A stretch of 60,997 nt of DNA from Candidatus Hinthialibacteria bacterium OLB16 (GTDB lineage Bacteria > Hinthialibacterota > Hinthialibacteria > OLB16), in NCBI GenBank assembly GCA_001567115.1, contig LMZT01000141.1, forward strand, positions 1 to 60,997, read 5' to 3'. The notes under the pieces were generated by a model. The model saw only the letters and a list, made by a program, of their open reading frames with translations, was not told the origin of the DNA and did no database searches. How positions within the stretch are numbered: the stretch's first letter is position 1; every line of letters starts with the position of its first letter. The position numbers and the translations under genes were made by a program. Of the stretch, positions 37,203 to 47,913 are shown piece after piece.

Positions 37203-38102
37203 ATGTTGAATGAAGATTCAAAACGACGAAACCCAGGGATTAAGCGGATCCTCCCACAGGCACTGTTGTGGATCGCAGCAGCTGCCCTGGTGATTACATT
37301 GTGCCCCAGGATCGCAGCGGCCCAGGAAACAGCGGCATTTTTTAAACAGAACTGTGCCAGCTGCCACACCATTGGAGGCGGAAGGCTCACCGGCCCCGAC
37401 CTGAAGGATGTGACCAAACGGCAGGACCGGGCCTGGCTTCGGGATTTCATCATGAACCCACAGGCGAAGATCAATGCGGGGGATCCTTATGCAGTCAAGC
37501 TTCACGAGGAAGCCCGTGGTGTTCTGATGCCATCGATTCCGGGCATGACCGCAGAGAAAGCGGATTTTCTGCTGGACCTGGTCGAAGCAGAATCAGCCCT
37601 GCCGGAATCACAGTTCAAAGGGCTTCAGATTTCCAATGAGCCATTTACTCCAGAGGATATCCAGCGTGGAATCGCTCTGTTCACTGGCCACCAGCGGCTG
37701 AAAAATGGCGGCCCCGCCTGCATCTCCTGCCATACCATTCCCGGACTCGGTGGACTGGGCGGCGGCCAGCTGGGACCGGATCTCACACGGGTCTATGAAC
37801 GCCTCCAGGGGCGCACCGCCCGTCAGTGCATGGCTCTCAGCCCCCGCCATGCCGACCATGCAGTCCATTCCTGCGCGATGCCCCCACTCGATCCCGCTGA
37901 AATCCATGCCCTGGTCGCTCTGTTCGAAGACACAGCCAAAAACGGCCGGATCCTCCCAAATGTGGCAGTGCTGAATTTTTCACTGCTCGGATTAGGGGGA
38001 GCGGTTTTAGTTCTTGTGCTATTTGACCTGATCTGGAGAGCGCGTTTCCGCTCTGTCCGGAGAAACCTGGTCCAAGACAATCAGCTGCGAGGTTTGCCAT
38101 GA
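37203..38102 (+). CDS. narC: Diheme cytochrome c of the nar operon (NarC-like), probable compensating frameshifts
   Basis: A secreted, C-terminally anchored cytochrome of about 299 residues. The signal sequence core is [15 protein letters not shown]; two heme sites follow (CASCH, CISCH) and a C-terminal helix ([20 protein letters not shown]). In Thermus, a diheme cytochrome NarC is the first gene of narCGHJIK and is needed for the enzyme; the order here is the same. Between 37821 and about 37876 the frame reads unlikely residues, while the neighbouring frame gives [17 protein letters not shown], a normal end for such heme domains. An extra C at 37819-37821 and a missing base near 37876 would explain it. 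ATG 37203 is chosen; 37134 and 37152 are alternatives. It overlaps narG by ATGA. Confidence 0.78.
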   Translation: MLNEDSKRRNPGIKRILPQALLWIAAAALVITLCPRIAAAQETAAFFKQNCASCHTIGGGRLTGPDLKDVTKRQDRAWLRDFIMNPQAKINAGDPYAVKLHEEARGVLMPSIPGMTAEKADFLLDLVEAESALPESQFKGLQISNEPFTPEDIQRGIALFTGHQRLKNGGPACISCHTIPGLGGLGGGQLGPDLTRVYERLQGRTARQCMALSPRHADHAVHSCAMPPLDPAEIHALVALFEDTAKNGRILPNVAVLNFSLLGLGGAVLVLVLFDLIWRARFRSVRRNLVQDNQLRGLP

Positions 38103-41100
38103 AACTGAGAAACGCCATCAGTTGGATCAAAGATGAATGTGATCCGAAGCTGAGGGGTTGGGAAGAGTTCTACCGGAATCGGTGGCAGCACGACAAGGTT
38201 GTCCGCAGCACTCACGGTGTCAACTGCACCGGTGGATGCAGCTGGGCAATCTATGTCAAGGAAGGCATCGTGACATGGGAAATGCAGCAGCTCGATTACC
38301 CCGAGCTCGAAGCTGGATTGCCCCCTTACGAGCCACGGGGCTGCCAGCGTGGAATCTCCTTCTCCTGGTACCTCTACAGCCCCCTTCGAGTGAAATACCC
38401 TTATATCCGTGGGGCCTTGCTCGATCTGTGGCGCAAGGCTCGAGCCGAATTCGATGATCCGGTGGATGCCTGGAAATCGATGGTGGAAAACCCCGAATCC
38501 CGGTCCCGCTGGCAGATTGCCCGTGGCAAGGGCGGATTTCGCCGGACCACATGGGACACAGTCCTCGAACTGATCGCCGCTGCCAACATCTATACCATCA
38601 AAAAACACGGGCCGGATCGTATCGCTGGTTTCTCACCCATCCCGGCCATGTCGATGATCAGCTATGCAGCCGGTTCCCGGATGCTGCAGCTGATGGGTGG
38701 CTTGTCCCTGTCTTTTTATGATTGGTATTGTGATCTTCCCCCCGCGTCTCCCGAAATCTGGGGTGAGCAGACCGATGTTCATGAATCCGCTGACTGGTAC
38801 AACGCCAAGCTGCTGGCTGTCATGGGCTCCAATCTGAATATGACCCGCACCCCGGATGTCCACTTCGCGGCCGAAGCGAGGCATAACGGCACGAAGATGT
38901 GGGTGTTCGCCCCTGATTTCAATCAGGTTGCCAAATACGCCGACGAATGGGTGTCGCTCAATGCCGGCCAGGATGGCGCCTGGTGGATGGCCGTCAACCA
39001 TGTCATTCTCAAAGAAGCCCACCATGAGAAACAGGTTCCTTACTTCATCGAGTACAACAAAGAATTTACCGACAGCCCTATCCTGATCGAGCTTGAAGAA
39101 ACCGGTGAAAAGGGTGTCTATCGCCCTGGTCAATGCCTGCGCGCCAACCGCCTGTCCCAGTACCAGGATGTTGAGAATGGCGACTGGCAGTTCCTCATGT
39201 GGGACAATGCCGAGCAAAAGCCCAAGATGCCGCTGGGAAGTGTTGGGTTCCGCTGGGCCAAATCGGACAAGGGCAAATGGAACCTGCAACTGAAGGATGG
39301 CAAGGATGGGAGCCGGATCGATCCAGCCCTGACTTTGCTCAACTCGAATGACGAAGTAGTGCAGGTGCTGCTCGATGATTTTGGAGAGGCCAGCGAGCTG
39401 AAGCGCGGAGTTCCGGTCAAAAAGATTGTCACCAGTTCCGGGAAAACAGTCCTGGCAGCGACAATATATGATGTCATCATGGCTCAGTATGGGGTTTCCC
39501 GCGGGCTGCCAGGCGATTATCCCAAGGATTACGACGACGATTCTCCCTACACTCCGGCCTGGTCCGAAAAATACACAGGCATGAGCCGGGATATGGTGAT
39601 CCGGTTTGCCCGCGAGTGGGCGCTCACCGCGGAACTGACTCGTGGCAAATGCACCATCATCATCGGTGCTGGAATCAACCACTGGTACCATGGAAACCTG
39701 ATGTACCGTGCCGGCATCAATGCGCTGATGCTGTGCGGCTGTGTCGGTGTCAATGGGGGTGGGCTGGCCCATTATGTCGGCCAGGAGAAACTCGCCCCGG
39801 GTGAGTCCTGGTCCAGCATTGCGATGGGCAAGGACTGGTATCCGCCCTCGAGGCTCCAGAATGCTCCCAGCTGGCACTATGTCAACACCGACCAGTGGCG
39901 TTATGAAAAATCATTCACCGATTACCACACAGTCCCCAGGCATCAGCCTCCGGATTCGCTTGCCAAAGGCCACACCATGGATGCCCAGGTCCGGGCGGTG
40001 CGGGGAGGCTGGCTGCCTTTTTACCCGCAATTCAACAAGAGCCCTCTGGCCATTGTAAAAGAAGCCGAAGAAAAAGGGTGCGATACGGAAGAGAAGGTTG
40101 TCTCCGAAGTGGTCCGCCAGTTGAAATCCGGTGAATTGAAGTTCTCTGTGGAAGACCCCGATGCCGCTGAAAACTGGCCGCGGGTCTGGTACATCTGGCG
40201 CGGAAACGCCCTCATGGCCAGCTCCAAGGGGCATGAATATTTCCTCAAGCACTATCTCGGCACACACACCAATGCGGTCGCCGAGGAAATCGCCGGGGAT
40301 TCCGTGCAGGAAGTCAAATGGTACGAAAATGCTCCGCAGGGCAAGATGGACCTGGTTGTGGATATCAATTTCCGCATGGATACATCCGCGCTGTATTCCG
40401 ACATTGTTCTGCCGACTGCGACCTGGTATGAAAAAGCCGACCTGAACTCCACCGACATGCACAGCTTCATTCATCCGCTTTCGGCGGCTGTTCCGCCCTG
40501 CTGGGAATCGAAGAGCGACTGGCAGATTTTCCAGGCTATCTCGAAAAAGTTTTCGGAAATGTCCGAAAAGCATTTCCCGGGAACTGTCAAAGATCTTGTG
40601 GCCACTCCCCTTGCGCATGATTCACCGGCAGAGATCGCACAGCCGGATATGCGCGACTGGAAAAAAGGCGAAATTGAAGCCATTCCCGGCAAGACAATGC
40701 CCGGCATGAAGGTTGTCCAACGGGACTATAAGAACCTGCACAAACAGTTCATCTCGTTTGGGCCAATGGCGAAAAAGAACGGCCTGGGGGCGCATGGAAC
40801 ACATTACCAGATCGAGGATCTCTATGAGGAATCCTTGAAGCGGCTGCCGACCGAGGAGTGGGGTGGCGAGAAATACCTCTCACTCAGGAACGATGCAGAC
40901 ACCTGCAACATTGTCCTAGAATTCGCGACAGTGACCAACGGAGAACTGGCTTACCGTTCCTACAAGAATATGGAGGAGAGGGTCGGGCTTCCTCTGGCGC
41001 ATCTGGCCGAAAAATCGCGGTCAGTTCGAGCGACTTACAAAGGCATACAGACACGGCCTCAGCGTTTTGTTAACAGCCCCATGTGGTCGGCGCTCATCGA

Positions 41101-41749
41101 GAATGGCCGCGCCTACTCGCCCTTCACATACAATGTCGAGGCACTGGTACCCTGGCGCACTCTCACCGGCCGCCAGCATTATTACCTCGATCATCCGATG
41201 TACCTCCAGTTCGGGGAGCATGTCCCGACTTACAAGCCGAAACCCCTGCCCACCCAGTATGCCGATATCCGCTTCACCCAGGCTGCGGGCATGTCGAAAA
41301 TGTTGAACTACCTGACTCCCCATGGGAAATGGCACATCCATTCAACCTATGGCGACAATCAGCGCATGACCACTCTCTCCCGCGGGGTTGAGCCTCTCTG
41401 GATCAATGACAAAGATGCCGCCGAAATCGGTGTGAACGACAACGACTGGGTGGAAGTTTACAACGACCATGGTGTGGTCGTGACACGCGCGGTGGTCAGT
41501 GCGCGCATCCCGCCCGGTGTGTGCATCCAGTACCATTCACCCGAACGCACCTACTCGGTGCCGAAATCGCCGCTGCGCAACAACCGCCGGGCCGGTGGTC
41601 ATAATAGTCTCACTCGCACCCGTCTGAAGCCGAACCTGATGGCGGGTGGTTATGGTCAGTTCACATTCCACTTCAATTACTGGGGTCCGGTCGGATGCAA
41701 CCGTGACACGCACATTCTGGTGCGCAAACTGCCTGAGCTGAAGTGGTAG
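38099..41749 (+). CDS. narG: Respiratory nitrate reductase alpha subunit
   Basis: A 1216-residue Mo-bisMGD enzyme reducing nitrate to nitrite. His39, Cys43, Cys47 and Cys82 form the FS0 cluster site ([19 protein letters not shown]), and Asp212 in [12 protein letters not shown] is the molybdenum ligand; all lie exactly ten residues earlier than in E. coli NarG. There is no twin-arginine signal, so the active site should be cytoplasmic. It is followed at 19 bp by narH. A nitrite oxidoreductase NxrA role is possible in principle, but narJ, narI and narK beside it favour nitrate reduction. Confidence 0.97.
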   Translation: MKLRNAISWIKDECDPKLRGWEEFYRNRWQHDKVVRSTHGVNCTGGCSWAIYVKEGIVTWEMQQLDYPELEAGLPPYEPRGCQRGISFSWYLYSPLRVKYPYIRGALLDLWRKARAEFDDPVDAWKSMVENPESRSRWQIARGKGGFRRTTWDTVLELIAAANIYTIKKHGPDRIAGFSPIPAMSMISYAAGSRMLQLMGGLSLSFYDWYCDLPPASPEIWGEQTDVHESADWYNAKLLAVMGSNLNMTRTPDVHFAAEARHNGTKMWVFAPDFNQVAKYADEWVSLNAGQDGAWWMAVNHVILKEAHHEKQVPYFIEYNKEFTDSPILIELEETGEKGVYRPGQCLRANRLSQYQDVENGDWQFLMWDNAEQKPKMPLGSVGFRWAKSDKGKWNLQLKDGKDGSRIDPALTLLNSNDEVVQVLLDDFGEASELKRGVPVKKIVTSSGKTVLAATIYDVIMAQYGVSRGLPGDYPKDYDDDSPYTPAWSEKYTGMSRDMVIRFAREWALTAELTRGKCTIIIGAGINHWYHGNLMYRAGINALMLCGCVGVNGGGLAHYVGQEKLAPGESWSSIAMGKDWYPPSRLQNAPSWHYVNTDQWRYEKSFTDYHTVPRHQPPDSLAKGHTMDAQVRAVRGGWLPFYPQFNKSPLAIVKEAEEKGCDTEEKVVSEVVRQLKSGELKFSVEDPDAAENWPRVWYIWRGNALMASSKGHEYFLKHYLGTHTNAVAEEIAGDSVQEVKWYENAPQGKMDLVVDINFRMDTSALYSDIVLPTATWYEKADLNSTDMHSFIHPLSAAVPPCWESKSDWQIFQAISKKFSEMSEKHFPGTVKDLVATPLAHDSPAEIAQPDMRDWKKGEIEAIPGKTMPGMKVVQRDYKNLHKQFISFGPMAKKNGLGAHGTHYQIEDLYEESLKRLPTEEWGGEKYLSLRNDADTCNIVLEFATVTNGELAYRSYKNMEERVGLPLAHLAEKSRSVRATYKGIQTRPQRFVNSPMWSALIENGRAYSPFTYNVEALVPWRTLTGRQHYYLDHPMYLQFGEHVPTYKPKPLPTQYADIRFTQAAGMSKMLNYLTPHGKWHIHSTYGDNQRMTTLSRGVEPLWINDKDAAEIGVNDNDWVEVYNDHGVVVTRAVVSARIPPGVCIQYHSPERTYSVPKSPLRNNRRAGGHNSLTRTRLKPNLMAGGYGQFTFHFNYWGPVGCNRDTHILVRKLPELKW

Positions 41750-41768
41750 TGGTAAAGGAGCCGAGATC

Positions 41769-43259
41769 ATGAATGTTCGCTCGCAAGTATCCATGGTGTT
41801 CCACCTCGATAAGTGTATCGGTTGCCACACCTGCAGTCTGGCCTGCAAAAACATCTGGACAGACCGAAAAGGCACCGAGTACATGTGGTGGAATAACGTC
41901 GAAACCAAACCCGGAACCGGGTATCCCGCCCTCTGGGAAGACCAGGAAAAATTCCGTGGCGGGTGGGAAAAGAAGAATGGGCATATCCGCCTGCGCTCGA
42001 CCGGAAAAGCCCGGATTGTCACCAACATTTTCCACAATCCTCACATGCCCAGCATGGATGATTACTACGAGCCGTGGACCTACGACTACCAGCACCTCTT
42101 CAATGCCCCTGAAGGCCCGGATCAGCCGACAGCCATCCCCGTCTCGATGGTGACCGGCGAGTATCTCAATATCGAATCAGGCCCGAACTGGGATGATGAT
42201 CTCAGCGGCTCTCCTGTCTATGCGGAAAATGATCCAAACCTCGAAGGCCTCTCCGAGGAGCAGCGCCAGCAGCTTTTCGCGATCGAACAGCTAGTCTTCT
42301 TTTACTTCCCGCGAATCTGCAACCACTGCCTGAACCCGGCCTGTGTGGCTTCCTGCCCCTCGGGCGCACTCTACAAGCGCGGCGAAGATGGCATTGTCCT
42401 CCTGGACCAGAAGCGATGCCGTGCCTGGCGCTCCTGTGTGTCCGCCTGCCCGTACAAAAAGGTTTTCTACAACTGGTTCACCGGCAAGTCCGAAAAGTGC
42501 ATCCTCTGCTACCCGCGTGTCGAAACCGGCCAGGCCCCGGCATGTTTCCACTCCTGTGTGGGACGCATCCGTTATCTGGGGGTCCTCCTCTACGATGCGG
42601 ACCGGATCGAGGAAGTCTCCAACCTTCCCATGGAGGAGATGATCGAAGGCCAGCGCTCCCTGATTCTCGATCCTTTCGACCCGCATGTGATCGAAGAGGC
42701 TCGCAAGAATGGCATCCACGATTCAGTGATCCAATCCGCCCAGAATTCGCCAGTGTATAAATTCGTCAAAGTCTGGCGCCTGGCTCTGCCTCCGCACATC
42801 GAGTACCGCACCATGCCGATGCTGTTCTATGTCCCGCCTCTCGCTCCGGTCATGTCCACACGCCAGAACGAGGTGCTGAACAGTGTCAGCAAGGATCTCT
42901 TCCACGATATCGATGATGCCCGGGTGCCACTCAAGTTTCTCGCCAACCTTTTTGGTGGCGGACAGGAAGGCAAGGTCGTCTATGCCCTCCGCAAGCAGAA
43001 AGCGGTGCGCTGGTACCGCCGCGCTCTGACTGTCGGTGATGTGGACCGCGAAACCGCCGAACGGATGCTGCGTGAGGCGGACTGCACAGCCGAAGAAGCC
43101 GAAATGATTTACCAGCTCACCTCGCTGTGCACCTTTGAGCAGAGGTTCGTCATTCCCCCGATGTACCGTGAAGAAGCCATCGAAGCGATGAGGGATCCGC
43201 TTGAAGCCAAACAGGGAGCAGGATTCGGCTTCCTGAGCGGGCCGCGGAGAGGATTATGA
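41769..43259 (+). CDS. narH: Respiratory nitrate reductase beta subunit
   Basis: A 496-residue electron-transfer subunit with four iron-sulfur clusters: CIGCHTCSLACKNIW, CNHCLNPACVASCPSGA, CRAWRSCVSACPYKK (Trp in place of a Cys gives the expected [3Fe-4S] cluster) and CILCYPR...CFHSCVGRI. AAAGGAG lies ahead of the ATG. It overlaps narJ by four bases. It carries electrons from NarI heme b to NarG in the cytoplasm. Confidence 0.97.
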   Translation: MNVRSQVSMVFHLDKCIGCHTCSLACKNIWTDRKGTEYMWWNNVETKPGTGYPALWEDQEKFRGGWEKKNGHIRLRSTGKARIVTNIFHNPHMPSMDDYYEPWTYDYQHLFNAPEGPDQPTAIPVSMVTGEYLNIESGPNWDDDLSGSPVYAENDPNLEGLSEEQRQQLFAIEQLVFFYFPRICNHCLNPACVASCPSGALYKRGEDGIVLLDQKRCRAWRSCVSACPYKKVFYNWFTGKSEKCILCYPRVETGQAPACFHSCVGRIRYLGVLLYDADRIEEVSNLPMEEMIEGQRSLILDPFDPHVIEEARKNGIHDSVIQSAQNSPVYKFVKVWRLALPPHIEYRTMPMLFYVPPLAPVMSTRQNEVLNSVSKDLFHDIDDARVPLKFLANLFGGGQEGKVVYALRKQKAVRWYRRALTVGDVDRETAERMLREADCTAEEAEMIYQLTSLCTFEQRFVIPPMYREEAIEAMRDPLEAKQGAGFGFLSGPRRGL

Positions 43260-43795
43260 AAGAGCTGCAGATCAACGCCTATGATGCATTGGCCAGGATA
43301 CTGACCTATCCCACACCGGATTTTTCATCCAGGGTCGATGATTGCTGTGATGCTCTGCGGACCATCTCCCCTGAGAGCAGTGTGCTCGTGTCCGAGTTTA
43401 TCGGGCAGGTTGGCGGAATGCCACTCGAGGATCTGGAAGAACTGTATGTAAAGACCTTTGATATGAATCCGGCCACCACCCTGGATTTGGGGTGGCAGCT
43501 GTTCGGGGAAGAGTATAACCGGGGCCTGTTCCTGGTGAAGCTGAGGACTCTGATGCAGACGTATGAACTGGGTGAAAGCAGCGAACTTCCTGACCATCTC
43601 ACCCATGTTCTCGCGGTTCTCGCACGCATGGATGAAGAAACCGCCCTGGATTTCGCCACAGCCTGCATCATCCCGGCTCTGCGGAAAGTCCTGGAAGGTG
43701 TTCCTGCTGAAAATCCTTATCATGGGCTGGTTGAGGCAGTATTGAAATTGCTGGAGTCCCGATATGGGGCGGTTTTGGAGGAGGTCAGTCAATGA
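43256..43795 (+). CDS. narJ: Nitrate reductase assembly chaperone
   Basis: A 179-residue all-helical TorD/NarJ-family chaperone. The motif LEELYVKTFDMNPATTLDLGWQLFGEEYNRG is characteristic. It inserts the molybdenum cofactor into NarG before membrane attachment. It overlaps narH and narI by four bases each. Confidence 0.93.
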   Translation: MKELQINAYDALARILTYPTPDFSSRVDDCCDALRTISPESSVLVSEFIGQVGGMPLEDLEELYVKTFDMNPATTLDLGWQLFGEEYNRGLFLVKLRTLMQTYELGESSELPDHLTHVLAVLARMDEETALDFATACIIPALRKVLEGVPAENPYHGLVEAVLKLLESRYGAVLEEVSQ

Positions 43796-44481
43796 GCAAT
43801 TATCACGACCTGCTGTTGTTTGCGGTGTTGCCTTATCTGTCGGTGTTTGTCCTGCTGATTGTCAGCATCCAGCGTTATCGTGCACAGACATTCAGTTTCT
43901 CGAGCCTGTCCTCGCAGTTCCTTGAGAACAAGATGCACTTCTGGGCGCTGGTTCCATTCCACTATGGTATCCTGACAGTCATTGCGGGCCATTTTGTGGC
44001 TTTTTGTGTCCCGAGAAGCATTCTGGCCTGGAACAGTGTCCCGGTCAGGCTCTACATTCTGGAAGTTTCTGCGCTCATCGCGGGGCTGCTGACTCTGCTC
44101 GGGCTGATTCACATGATCGCCCGCAGGGCGACTGTCTCAAAAATAAGGACAGTCACAAGCAAGGTGGACTGGGTTCTTTTTGCACTGCTGGTGGTCCAGA
44201 TCGTAACAGGGATCCTTGTCGCTGTGCTGTATCCGTGGGGGTCCTCCTGGTATGCGGCGACAATGACGCCTTATCTCTGGTCGCTGCTGCAGTTCAACCC
44301 GGATATCACCTATGTGAGCGCCCTGCCGCTCATGGTCAAGCTGCACATTGTGAATGCGTTTATCGTAGTCGGCCTGTTCCCATTCACCCGCCTGGTGCAC
44401 ATCCTGGTGGTGCCGAACCCTTACCTCTGGAGAAGAACCCAGGTGGTGCGGTGGTATGGAGAAGCGAGAAGGGCCGGTTGA
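43792..44481 (+). CDS. narI: Nitrate reductase gamma subunit (cytochrome b)
   Basis: A 229-residue membrane subunit with five helices that anchors NarGH and oxidises quinol with two b hemes. The four ligand histidines are in PFHYGI, AGHFVAF, KLHIVNA and RLVHILV. It overlaps narJ by ATGA; narK follows after 35 bp. Confidence 0.95.
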   Translation: MSNYHDLLLFAVLPYLSVFVLLIVSIQRYRAQTFSFSSLSSQFLENKMHFWALVPFHYGILTVIAGHFVAFCVPRSILAWNSVPVRLYILEVSALIAGLLTLLGLIHMIARRATVSKIRTVTSKVDWVLFALLVVQIVTGILVAVLYPWGSSWYAATMTPYLWSLLQFNPDITYVSALPLMVKLHIVNAFIVVGLFPFTRLVHILVVPNPYLWRRTQVVRWYGEARRAG

Positions 44482-44516
44482 AGCCGGAGCGAAATTAATT
44501 CCCGGGAAAGGAACCC

Positions 44517-46022
44517 ATGGACAGCAGCGGCAAAGCGATATCCGTTCTGACAATGAACACACTGGCGTTTGTGGTGTGTTTTGCATGTTGGATGCTGAAT
44601 GGCGTGCTGGTCACATTCCTGGTTGAACAGCAGGTGTTCCACTGGTCGGATTCTCAGATCGGATGGCTTATCGGAATTCCAGTCCTGACCGGGGCGACCC
44701 TTCGCCTTCCCGTAGGGGTTCTCACCGACAAGTATGGTGGACGAATCATATTCGCCGTGGTCATGCTCCTGTCCGCCATCCCGATGTACCTGTTGAGCAT
44801 GGCCACTGAATACTCCCACTTCATGCTCTGCAGCCTGGGTTTTGGCCTGGCGGGAACCTCTTTCGCTGTCGGGGTGGCTTATACATCCGTCTGGTTTCCC
44901 AAAGAGAGGCAGGGAACTGTTCTCGGCATCTTCGGTGCGGGAAATGCCGGTGCCGCCATCACAAGTATCTTTGCGCCCAGGCTTCTGCGCTTCCTGACAG
45001 ATGGCGGGGAGCAGATCGAAGGCTGGCGCAACCTGCCGAAAATCTATGCGGGCGTGCTGGTCGCCATTACTGTCCTATTCTGGATGTTTACCTACTCCCG
45101 GAAGGCCGACACTTCCCAGGTCAAAGGCCTCGCTGAACGGCTCAGTCCGCTCAAGCACATCAGGGTCTGGCGTTTCGGCCTCTACTATTCTCTGATGTTC
45201 GGCGGGTTTGTGGCGCTCTCGCAATGGCTGATCCCTTACTATGTCAGCGCCTATGGCATGACCATTGCCACAGCGGGCCTGATGGCTTCGATCTTCAGCC
45301 TTCCCTCGGGTGTCATCCGTGCCCTGGGTGGAGTGCTCTCAGATGTGTGGGGGCCAAGGCGTGTCATGTACCTGGTTCTTTCCAGCTGTGCTGTCTGCTG
45401 CGCCCTCCTGATCGTGCCACGCATGGATATCATGTCGCCAGGCAAAGGTGTCATGGCCAAACGCGCCGGAACGGTCACAGCGATCCATGCGGGCGAAATC
45501 ATTGTCGACAACATTGTCCATCCCTTCAAAACATCCGAAGGGCAGACACTCTCCGATGATGAAAAAAATTCCTCGATGCTGATCCTGCCAAAGGCCAGGA
45601 TGTGGCAGAAACCGACTGTCAATGTCGGGGACCAGGTCACCAAAGGGCAGCTCCTGGCGAAAGGTGAAACACACATCTACTTCCAGGCCAATGTCTGGGT
45701 TTTCACATTCCTGCTGTTCGTTGTCGGCTTCATGATGGGAATCGGCAATGCCGCGGTCTTCCGCCATATCCCGGACTATTTTCCCCGCGAGGTTGGAGTT
45801 GTCGGCGGAATTGTCGGAGCCTTGGGGGCCTTGGGTGGTTTCTTCTGGCCGATCTTTTTCGGATACATGCTCGCCTGGACCGGGCTTTGGACAATGTGCT
45901 GGGTGTTTTTCACGATCCTGTCCATCGTCTGCCTGTGGTGGATGCACAAGGTGATCCAGCGGATGCTGCGTGAAGCGGCCCCCGCACTCCGGGTGAACAT
46001 CGAAAATGCCGAGCCCAGGTGA
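44517..46022 (+). CDS. narK: NarK-family nitrate/nitrite transporter with extra internal domain
   Basis: A 501-residue MFS transporter of the nitrate-nitrite porter family. The NNP signature GAGNAGAAI is at about 141-149 and a second nitrate signature GIGNAAVFRHIP near 408-419. Between transmembrane helices, residues 303-388 form a hydrophilic insert whose two halves (GTVTAIHAGEIIVDN and VNVGDQVTKGQLLAKGE) look like a biotinyl/lipoyl-type barrel-sandwich fold. AAAGGAA precedes the ATG. It should import nitrate and export nitrite for NarGHI. Confidence 0.92.
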   Translation: MDSSGKAISVLTMNTLAFVVCFACWMLNGVLVTFLVEQQVFHWSDSQIGWLIGIPVLTGATLRLPVGVLTDKYGGRIIFAVVMLLSAIPMYLLSMATEYSHFMLCSLGFGLAGTSFAVGVAYTSVWFPKERQGTVLGIFGAGNAGAAITSIFAPRLLRFLTDGGEQIEGWRNLPKIYAGVLVAITVLFWMFTYSRKADTSQVKGLAERLSPLKHIRVWRFGLYYSLMFGGFVALSQWLIPYYVSAYGMTIATAGLMASIFSLPSGVIRALGGVLSDVWGPRRVMYLVLSSCAVCCALLIVPRMDIMSPGKGVMAKRAGTVTAIHAGEIIVDNIVHPFKTSEGQTLSDDEKNSSMLILPKARMWQKPTVNVGDQVTKGQLLAKGETHIYFQANVWVFTFLLFVVGFMMGIGNAAVFRHIPDYFPREVGVVGGIVGALGALGGFFWPIFFGYMLAWTGLWTMCWVFFTILSIVCLWWMHKVIQRMLREAAPALRVNIENAEPR

Positions 46023-46082
46023 GGCCACGGCATTCCAGCGTGGAGCTGCACCACAAAATGCAGCCATTGATTTGGGGGATTT

Positions 46083-47186
46083 ATGGCAACTGATCTGACA
46101 GGAGCCAAATCCCAGGATTGCAGCCGGGGGCAGGTTCTGCTGAGCAGCATCGAGAACCTCCATCCCGTGTACTTCGCCATGGTTATGGCGACAGGAATTG
46201 TGGCGGTTGCCAGCCATTTGATGGAGATGGACAGGATCGCATTAATGCTCACAGTGCTGAACATTGCCATGTACATCTGCCTCTGGGTCATGACACTTGC
46301 AAGGATTGTCCTCTACCCCAGGCGATTCCTTCTCGATTTGATCGACCATGGGAGAGGTGTCGGCTTTTTCACCACTGTGGCCGGCACCTGTGTTCTGGGC
46401 ACACAGTTTGTCGTTATCGTCAAAGATTACACAACTGCAACGATCCTCTGGTACATCGGCATGGGCCTCTGGGCGGCGCTGACATACACAGTTTTTGCTG
46501 CATTTACAGTGAAAGAAAAGAAACCTACGCTCGCCGAAGGAATCAATGGCGGCTGGCTTGTCGTTGTGGTTGCGACACAGGCTGTGTCGAACCTGGCTGG
46601 CCTCCTGCTCCCCTGCTTTCCAGAATATGAGGAGCCGGTGATCTTTCTGGCGCTCAGTTTCTGGCTCTGCGGCGGGATGCTCTACATCTGGATCATCTCC
46701 CTGATATTCTACCGTTACACCTTTTTCTCCTTCGCTCCTTCAGACTTGAACCCGCCTTACTGGATCAACATGGGGGCGATGGCGATCTCGACCCTGGCCG
46801 GGACCCGCCTGATCATCAATGCGCCACACTCGCATTTCCTCCAGGAACTGCTTCCGTTTCTCCATGGCTTTACCATTTTCTTCTGGGCTACAGCCACATG
46901 GTGGATCCCGATGCTTGTCATCCTCTCGGTCTGGCGGCATGTCTACAAGCGCTTCAAGTTTTCATACGATCCGCTGTATTGGGGTGCGGTGTTTCCCCTT
47001 GGCATGTATACAGCCTGCACTTTTCAACTGGCGCAGGTGACGCACCTGCCGTTCCTGTTTGCCATTCCACGCCTCTTCATCTATGTCGCCCTGGCCGCGT
47101 GGATTCTGATCGCTGCAGCATTTGTTCGGGAGTTGATCCTCTCGCTTTACAGCGCCGGCCAGAGGCAGCCCGTGTGCGCGACATAG
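46083..47186 (+). CDS. TehA/SLAC1-family anion channel or transporter
   Basis: A 367-residue membrane protein with about ten helices of the TehA/SLAC1/Mae1 family (ENLHPVYFAMVMATGIVAVASHL, IFFWATATWWIPMLVIL, PLGMYTACTFQLAQVTHLP). Members carry nitrate, chloride, malate or tellurite-related anions. Placement right after narK suggests passage of nitrate, nitrite or another anion; this is inference. GGGGGA lies seven bases before the ATG. Distinct from narK in mechanism, it may work as a channel. Confidence 0.87.
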   Translation: MATDLTGAKSQDCSRGQVLLSSIENLHPVYFAMVMATGIVAVASHLMEMDRIALMLTVLNIAMYICLWVMTLARIVLYPRRFLLDLIDHGRGVGFFTTVAGTCVLGTQFVVIVKDYTTATILWYIGMGLWAALTYTVFAAFTVKEKKPTLAEGINGGWLVVVVATQAVSNLAGLLLPCFPEYEEPVIFLALSFWLCGGMLYIWIISLIFYRYTFFSFAPSDLNPPYWINMGAMAISTLAGTRLIINAPHSHFLQELLPFLHGFTIFFWATATWWIPMLVILSVWRHVYKRFKFSYDPLYWGAVFPLGMYTACTFQLAQVTHLPFLFAIPRLFIYVALAAWILIAAAFVRELILSLYSAGQRQPVCAT

Positions 47187-47202
47187 AGTCTGTTGAGGAA
47201 CC

Positions 47203-47244
47203 ATGCTGATGAACGACCGCCTGATGCAAAAAATGATGATTTGA
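47203..47244 (+). other. Met-rich 13-codon micro-ORF before actA2
   Basis: A tiny frame, ATG to TGA, encoding 13 residues of which five are Met. GAGGAACC stands just before its ATG and the same GAGGAACC recurs just before the actA2 ATG at 47252. It may be translated and couple TehA to actA2, or be an accident of a local duplication of the ribosome-binding site. Confidence 0.25.
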
Positions 47245-47251
47245 GGAACCA

Positions 47252-47905
47252 ATGGGCAAGAAGATTACGACATATGTGCTGCTGCTGGGCATTGCTCTCG
47301 GGGTACTCGGTTTTTTTGTGGCAACTGCTGGTTTTCACCTGCCAGGAAACAATCAGGACTACGAGCCGACCCAGCCAATCGCCTTTTCACACCGCCTCCA
47401 TGCGGGTGAATTGCAGATCGACTGCAACTACTGCCACTTTGGAGCGGAACAGAGCCGCCACGCCGGGATTCCACCCGCTAATGTGTGCATGAACTGCCAT
47501 AAATTCGTGACTGCGCCTCTCGGAGCGATCCAGGCCGAAGACAAACTTGCCACAAAAGAAAACCGGCCGCCCAAAAAAGTGGTCTCAACCGAAATCGCCA
47601 AAATCTACGACGCGCTCGCTCTGGATTCGGAAGGCAAGCCGGATCCCGCTAAACAGCCCAAGCCCATAGAATGGGTCAAGATCCACAATGTTCCCGATTT
47701 CGTTTATTTCGATCACCGCGCCCACGTCAATGCCGGCGTGGATTGCCAGAAGTGCCACGGCAATGTGGGAACCATGGAAGTCGTGCGCCAGGTCGAAACC
47801 CTGGCGATGGGGTGGTGCGTGAATTGTCACCGCGAAGTCAATAAAATCGGCGTAAACGGCAAGGCTGTGCAGGCGTCTCAAAACTGCACAACTTGTCATT
47901 ACTAA
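47252..47905 (+). CDS. actA2: Alternative complex III pentaheme cytochrome ActA, second copy
   Basis: A 217-residue cytochrome with an N-terminal anchor (VLLLGIALGVLGFFVATAGF) and five CxxCH motifs (CNYCH, CMNCH, CQKCH, CVNCH, CTTCH). It is colinear with ActA of the first cluster but carries an additional roughly 25-residue loop (LATKENRPPKKVV... to KQPKPIEW) between the second and third heme. It opens the second ACIII cluster on the plus strand. Confidence 0.93.
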   Translation: MGKKITTYVLLLGIALGVLGFFVATAGFHLPGNNQDYEPTQPIAFSHRLHAGELQIDCNYCHFGAEQSRHAGIPPANVCMNCHKFVTAPLGAIQAEDKLATKENRPPKKVVSTEIAKIYDALALDSEGKPDPAKQPKPIEWVKIHNVPDFVYFDHRAHVNAGVDCQKCHGNVGTMEVVRQVETLAMGWCVNCHREVNKIGVNGKAVQASQNCTTCHY

Positions 47906-47913
47906 GGCAGGAA

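Noticed and set aside
38633-39877. 414-codon minus-strand frame
   Set aside because: It is antisense to narG, whose identity is certain.
38099-41749. narG as nitrite oxidoreductase NxrA
   Set aside because: narJ, a four-histidine narI and narK beside it, and its close alignment with E. coli NarG residue spacing favour a cytoplasmic nitrate reductase.
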